A stretch of DNA of 64,000 bases, taken from Melampsora larici-populina 98AG31 (Eukaryota; Basidiomycota; Pucciniomycetes; Pucciniales; Melampsoraceae). Where the stretch lies: positions 134,050 to 198,049 of the forward strand of contig NW_006768856.1 of NCBI RefSeq assembly GCF_000204055.1. Reading direction: 5' to 3'. Of the stretch, positions 58,761 through 64,000 are shown piece by piece; positions within the stretch are counted from its first letter, which is position 1, and each line of letters begins with the position of its first letter. The notes beneath the pieces are model-generated. The model saw only the letters and a list, made by a program, of their open reading frames with translations. It was not told the DNA's origin and did no database searches. The position numbers and the translations under genes are program-made.

Positions 58761-61356
58761 GCTCGGACCTGGTTGTTTTGAGTACCGTAAGTGTTAGACT
58801 GGTCTTCAGCTCGAGTGCCCGACGAATCTGAAATACATAAGATAAGTTTTTTATCTTATTAGCACCAATGATGATAAGAAATGACTTACAACATAATACT
58901 AATAATTCCAACGAGTTGAAGGTGCTCCAATTGGCAGCACCTTTCGGTCGCTTGTACCAGCTCGAATCCCCTCAAAGTATTCCAGCTCTTGAGGTGACTT
59001 ACGAATATTGACGTTGAGAGCACGGAAACCTGTAACAATTGAGCTCTTGACCTTCTTCTTAGTCCCATGGCTGGCAGATGTGGTATTGAGAGGTGGTAGC
59101 TCAGTTGAGCGTGGTTGGGTTTGTCCTGAAAGATCTGGAACAGCAAATGAGTTCTGATCGATGCGAAAATCCGTATCAATTAAACCGGATGCGTCCTGAG
59201 TCTCCGAGATTGGCTGATCGAGAGCTCGGAGGGCTAATTCAGGTAATGGAGGTGAAGATTGTCTTGCATTGAGACTCGAGTCATCCTGAGATTCAGCTGA
59301 AGGGGATTCAATTAAAAAAGTTGCTTCACTTGAGGCCAAGTCTTCCTCTCGAGAGCCTATACCTGACGTCTCAAACTCTAATAGCTCTGATGGGGTCAGT
59401 TCACCCATGGCTTCTAAGAAGTCTTTTGCTACCAAGTTGATGACATGACACATGCATCCATGAAACTTTGTTGCAGTTGACCAATTGATTCCGATCCTAG
59501 CATAGCGTTCTCCCAAGAAATCCATCATTTTCCGATTGTTTGATGCATTATCTGCTGTGACAGCAAAGTGTCTTCGAAGAATGCCTCGCTCGTCTAAGAT
59601 GTCCCAATAAGTATTAGCCATTGCCTCTCCTGTATGTCGACCCTTCAAGACCTACAGGACACGGTAGGTCAGTCATTGTGATTGATAAAGAGATCATCAG
59701 ATAAAAGTGTATTGAGTACATACCTGGAATTGGAGAAGTCTGCGACAGAACTTTCCATGAGCGTTGAAAAAGAAAGCACAAACAGCCATGTAACTGTGAG
59801 TTGAGTCGGGGGATGTCCAGGTATCTGTTGCAGTTGATATAGCTCCAGGGCATGCTTTTAGTTCATATAACAGCTTTTCTTTAAGATCATAGTAAAGTTC
59901 CGTTGAATCGGCCTTGATAGCGTGCCTTCCTGGCCACCTAAAGTGCGGTGCAATTGAATTCATCGCATGCTGCATGTGTCGGCCCTCGAAAAGTGAGAAA
60001 GGTAAAGATTTTGATACCACAGCTGCCACAAGCAGTCGGCGTTGATCTTTCATTCTAGCTGCAGCTTCAACAGGGTCTTCACCAGGACGGATTGCACCCG
60101 GCGCTCCAGTCATAAAAGCGTTTGTAAGACCGGGACACTTTGCTCGATGCTTATGTAGGTTTGAATTTGAGGGGGTCTTCAAAGTCATTGCCGTACTGGA
60201 ACATGCCACGTTAGAAATATGAAAAACAAGTTAGTATAAATGTAGACACTTACGTGCAGTGTCTACATTTATAGATCACTGGAATCGGGCCTTCAGGATG
60301 TTCATCATTGATGATGCCTTGTACTGGCTCCTACAATTACAATGGAAGTAATTATAAGAGATACACTTATTGTAATAAACAGGCTTAACACAAGTAGGAC
60401 TGACCTCAAAGTACTCGTATACCAGGGCAGCTTTTTTTGAAGCTGAATCGTTAGAAAGATCCATGAGGTTTGTTGAATCGGGATCAACACCCAACTGTTC
60501 CATCACTGAATCACCCGTTGGCATTTGTTCAGACTCAGCCTGACTACCTATAGCTATCAGATTAGGAGCTGATGCACGTCGGTGACTGGCATATGGTGAT
60601 TGAGCTGACCGGCTCAGAGTCGGAGTCTTTCCCCCTCGGACAGAAGAGTTTTTGGTAGCTTTAGGCATCAGAAAATTGGGATTTGAAAAATAAAAAAAAT
60701 ACGAGTAAAGTGGATATTGAAAAGCAGGAGTAAATTCTGTGTAAGAAGTGGAGATTGACTTGTAGTCACTGGTCAGTAAGTTAAATGATAGATGGAAGGC
60801 GGATGCTGGCAAGTTTGGACACAAGAGGGACACCTTGTGAACCTTGTGACTTGTCTCAGCAAAGTCTCAAAGCCGAGTAACAAGCCAGGCTTATGACTCA
60901 AGACTCTTCAAGCATGCAAGAGGAAACATGGGGCTTGCTCAGTTTAACAAGTCAACGGGTTTAGTAAAACAAAATCATGACAATATATCATATTGCAAAG
61001 GTTGGCTGAAACTCGCTGTTCCGTACTCTTACTCTGTTTAATCTTAGGCACTGAGATTCATACTCTGTTTCATTCCGTGCCATGTGTGAGTAACTAGATT
61101 CTCACATTGCTTTATGACATAAAACTCACACCCTATGGATGGCGCTTCCCTGCACACTTTTCCCCTAGAAACACTCATACAGTTTCTCTGTATGAGTACT
61201 CAGACTCATACAGATTGCTAATCTGAAGCCACGTAGAGTCTGAGTAGAGTATTGCCCTACCCATTTGGCCATCCCTGGTCAGAGCTGGCAGAATGGTTGC
61301 ATGACAGCAATTCCAGGTGAGCTGTTGCTCTGTGTGTTATGTTGTGTATGGTATCG

Positions 61357-61481
61357 CTCGAGGGGAACCTGTGAACCCATTGTGAACGTATTGCGAACGA
61401 AATTCACGATTGAAGGAAGTTGCGGACTCGGACACCGCAACTTTCCTCAATCGGGTTTTGAACTAAATTATTCCCGCGGTG
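61357..61481. repeat. hAT-3 right terminal inverted arm
   Basis: Reverse complement of 52811-52935 with only a few differences, mostly close to the outer end. It lies upstream of the transposase start and so also includes the far promoter side. Confidence 0.9.
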
Positions 61482-61808
61482 TGATCCATGATCAGGATTC
61501 AAGACCCGTGATCATACGGAAATCTTATTGAAAGTTTTCTCCAGATGTGGAGAACATGACATCAATGTGTTTTGCACATAATGATAGAAAAACTTTACTT
61601 GAGAAAGATGTATAAAGCTTTTTTGGAATAAGGTTTGATAAAAGTTAAAGTCTGTTGGAACTTGGGTTTGATAGTTAAAGTGTGTGCATTTTGTTAATCT
61701 AAGAGACTCCGCGGATCTCATCTTCTTCTTCTTGTGCTCGATCGAGAGATGATGTATAAAGAGTGAGGATGATTTGTGTTTCATCTCATGAACAAGTAGT
61801 TGACTAAC
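61482..61808. other. Spacer upstream of the lipase gene
   Basis: Contains the GATCAGGATTCA repeat outside hAT-3 at 61490-61501 and then AT-rich sequence that presumably includes the lipase promoter. A TGTATAAAG TATA-like motif lies at about 61752. No gene was seen. Confidence 0.45.
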
Positions 61809-64000
61809 ATGTCTTTCAATCTTGATTATTTTACACTTGTGCTGAGTTTTTTGTTAGTCTTTGTTGCATTTGATTTGAATCGGTAAGCCCTTATTTTCGA
61901 AGATCAATTAATCAACATATCCCATCATACCATACCTAATCCTTTCTTTTTCTATCGTAATGAAATGATTCTCAATTTTTTTTTTAGATGGAATAATGAA
62001 GGAGCTCCAGGTACTCATTTGAGTTTAGAAAGAAATCATAAATTCCATCGATCAAGTTTTATAAAAGGATTAATTAATGGAGTTCCTACTTACGATACTT
62101 GTGCTTTACCTCATGGACCAATACCTATTTTAAAACAAGGTGATGCACCATTTGTGAGTAATCGATTTCTTTTTTCATCTTTGTTCGTTGTCAATCTGAC
62201 TGAAAATAATAGTCACAAGGTGAATTATCGTACCAAAATGCTATACATTGTCCTCATGGAATTCGAAACCTTGAAAGAGGTAAAGTCATGAAACATCGTC
62301 TTCTGACTCAAGTAGGCTGAGCATTCATATTCAGTTATTTGGTTTTTGTAGGAATTGTCCTATTAGTCCCTTGCACAAGTAAGTTTAACTGGATCTAAAA
62401 ACATACGAGGTACTGAACGGAAGTTGAAATTGTCTTTCTATTTACGTAAAGGCTGTGAGGCTACAGAAGTCTTTGCAGAGGTGAAATCGTTGTTGTTCAT
62501 TTTCTATTAATCAAAAATGGTGAAAAGAATTATACTAATTTTTCTTTACTTCTTTAATTATAGACTCCAATTGCTTTACGTTTACCACAAGAAGGTTTTG
62601 ATGTATGTTGGGTTAATCTTCCATGTATGTTTTTGATTTTGATTTTTTCTTACTTTTCATAATCAGATTGACGAGTTTTTTTGGGGTTGTAAAGTTCATG
62701 GTTTAGGTGATATGCAACTTTCTGGCGAGTTTGTGGCTTTTGCTGTCAACTATCTTGCTGAGAAATCAGTGAGTGGTAAGATCAATGTGGTGACCTATAG
62801 TCAAGGTGGTTCAAATGTTAGCTTCTCTTTCAATCATTTCAAACTCTCAACACGGAATTAAGACTGATGATCTGGGGGTTTTTTTTTGGTGATGGTTGGC
62901 TCATAAGGCTCAATGGGCAATCAGTTTGTCAAATCTCCTTTCAAATGATCTTCAAGCTCTTTTTGATTTTTGTCCCCATTGGGTTTAGCTTTTTGGCCAT
63001 CGATTCGAAATCAAATCATTAACTTTATAACTCTAGCTGCGCCTCATAAAGGTACACTCTTAACACGTCCTATCTGTACTTCTCTTAATCTTCTTGGAGG
63101 TTGTTTAACTTCAGTACTTCAGATGGATCGCGTAAGTGTTTTTTTTTTGAAAAATAAGAAATTAGATAAGGGTATGCAGTCATCTTACTTACCCACTCTT
63201 TATCTTTTAGAACTCTCGATACATGAATGCAGTTAATAATATAAGTTCTGTGAACGATGGGAAACAAGCTTTGGTACCGACTACTTCGGTTTACACTCTT
63301 ATCGACGAAATTGTTACGCCTCAAGCTTCTAATCCTGAAGTAAATTGATTTGACAAAACATTTGAAAGTGTACGGAGGAAAAGAAACGTTTTTGATTGAT
63401 CTTCTATCACCTGTTGCGTATATGTATAGGGAGCTTCATATGTGACTGGAGCCTCAAATATTGCTATTCAAGATGCGTGTAGTAAAGCCCATGTTGTTGA
63501 ACACTTGTTAGTTCTTGTTTATTGAACCTTAATTTCAACTCGTATCTATTACTGATTGATATCTTGAACATTTCTACCTAATTAGTGGCTTGATATTTGA
63601 TTTGGCTACTTATGGATTAGTATACGATGCCTTGATTCATGGTAGACCGGCAAGTCTAAGAACGTTTGATCGTAAGCCATGAAAAACCTCAAGTGAATCT
63701 TTTCTTCAAAGCTTTCACTGATCATGAATCTAAACTATGTTATTCTTTAGGCAAATATTGTGAAAAGCATTGTAGGTGGTTTTTGATAATCGGATCACAC
63801 AAGGTCTTAATACTTTGATACTCAACGAATGGTTCGACACTTCTCATGGGTTGGTAGATAAAAACTTGGCTCACTTTGCACTTGAACTTCCACTTGATAT
63901 TCAAGCTACTTGGAGAACTTTATTTGGAAACTTTTTTGATAGGTTAAACATGATTAAAAGAACTCTTACTTCATTTGTAAGTCTGTTTTAGTGAAAGAGA
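61809..64000 (+). CDS. Secreted lipase, Candida antarctica lipase B (CALB)-like, may be incomplete at window end
   Basis: Exon 1 (61809-61882) encodes a hydrophobic N-terminus typical of a signal peptide (MSFNLDYFTLVLSFLLVFVA). Further exons join in phase: 61988-62153, about 62239-62280 (HCPHGIRNLE), about 62352-62379 (GIVLLVPCT), about 62452-62478, about 62565-62624 (QEGFDVCWVNLP), about 62707-62816 (VVTYSQGGSN), about 62909-62930, 62989-63131 (WPSIRNQI.. LAAPHKGTLL), 63211-63339 (VPTTSVYTLIDEIVTPQ), 63430-63506 (DACSKAHVVEH) and 63596-63671. The nucleophile Ser in TYSQGG, Asp in DEIV and His in VVEH match the CALB catalytic triad and order. The end is uncertain: a Cys-rich piece (KYCEKHC) near 63755 and a frame at about 63776-63980 (NLAHFALELPLDIQ) do not join cleanly. 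The oxyanion segment reads VPCTS where CALB has VPGTG. It would hydrolyse lipid esters outside the cell. Confidence 0.82.

Larger units (their letters stand above)
54528..58789. mobile_element. PIF/Harbinger-2 DNA transposon
   Basis: A 4,262-bp element has terminal inverted repeats of about 53 bp (start TACGGTACTCAAAACAACCA, only one or two mismatches between ends) and a 3-bp duplication AGT (54525-54527 and 58790-58792). It is inserted in an exon of the hAT-3 transposase. It carries an intact nuclease on + and an intact partner gene on -, convergent, as in Harbinger-1. Near-identical ends and open genes make it the best candidate for a recently active element in the window. Confidence 0.94.
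53628..60668 (-). pseudogene. hAT-3 transposase, split by Harbinger-2 and one TAG
   Basis: Minus-strand exons: 60668-60405, 60330-60254, 60195-59724, 59651-58890, then one exon split into 58827-58790 and 54524-53915 by Harbinger-2, and 53849-53628. Joined without the insertion and one AGT copy they give 815 codons in one frame. Features: Ser-rich N-terminus, BED finger spanning an intron (YKCRHC.. NLHKHRAKC), TATDTWTSPDSTHSYMAVCA, VTADNASNNRKMM, MCHVINLVAKDF, an acidic Ser-rich insert, STRWNY, then ALELKTSL, and a C-terminal dimerisation region (IPASGAPVERVFSISG). A TAG at 58901-58899 follows STRWNY with three more in-frame codons before the donor. So the copy carries one nonsense codon and one insertion. 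It belongs to a hAT lineage different from hAT-1 and hAT-2. Confidence 0.85.
52811..61481 (-). mobile_element. hAT-3 DNA transposon with 125-bp terminal arms, interrupted by Harbinger-2
   Basis: Inverted arms at 52811-52935 and 61357-61481 start CACCGCGGGAAT and are nearly identical for 125 bp, with weaker pairing further in (GGATGGCCGAATGGGTA near 53049 against its complement near 61258). The transposase is on the minus strand (60668 to 53628). Removing Harbinger-2 leaves about 4.4 kb. A clean 8-bp duplication was not seen; instead a 12-bp direct repeat GATCAGGATTCA lies just outside both ends (52796-52807 and 61490-61501). Confidence 0.85.

Overview
The window looks like a piece of a repeat-rich basidiomycete genome, most likely a rust fungus (Pucciniales). 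The evidence is many short GT-AG introns, AT-rich spacers, a Candida antarctica lipase B-type secreted lipase and a dense layer of class I and class II transposons. No prokaryotic, CRISPR, rRNA or convincing tRNA features were seen. About 80% of the window is transposon-derived; exon coordinates are read by eye from splice signals and frame continuity.

Layout. 0.9-5.8 kb: hAT-1, a hAT element with 18-bp TIRs and a nested GC-rich hAT-type MITE. 7.8-10.3 kb (-): a decaying multi-exon membrane-protein gene cut off at its 5' end by a PIF/Harbinger element (10.3-13.6 kb) that carries an intact nuclease and a Myb/SANT-like partner. 14.1-17.9 kb: hAT-2, a relative of hAT-1. 19.4-40.1 kb: one Ty3/Gypsy chromovirus-like retrotransposon with a perfect 5-bp target duplication (AGACT). 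It was later hit three times: a CACTG-ended MITE between RT and RNase H, a 9-bp-TSD (Mutator-like) MITE inside RNase H, and a 9-kb CACTA/EnSpm-like transposon inside its 3' LTR. The CACTA element carries a tnp2-type transposase flanked by two paralogous accessory genes in convergent orientation. 40.1-45.3 kb: hAT relics and MITEs.

45.3-52.0 kb: a large intact five-exon host gene (about 2,100 aa, His/Gln/Pro-rich N-terminus) of unrecognised function. 52.8-61.5 kb: hAT-3, with 125-bp inverted terminal arms and its transposase on the minus strand, split by Harbinger-2 (54.5-58.8 kb, 3-bp TSD AGT), which again has a nuclease plus partner pair. 61.8-64.0 kb: the lipase gene, running to or past the window edge.

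How the parts relate. In each Harbinger element a DDE nuclease and a DNA-binding partner are convergent and look intact. In contrast, all three hAT transposases, the Gypsy gag-pol, the CACTA transposase and the truncated host gene each carry a few premature stops (TGA, TAA or TAG) that could each arise by one C-to-T change from CGA, CAA or CAG. When the nested insertions and one copy of each target duplication are removed, the Gypsy frame (2,414 codons) and the hAT-3 frame (815 codons) rejoin exactly in phase, which supports the boundaries given here.
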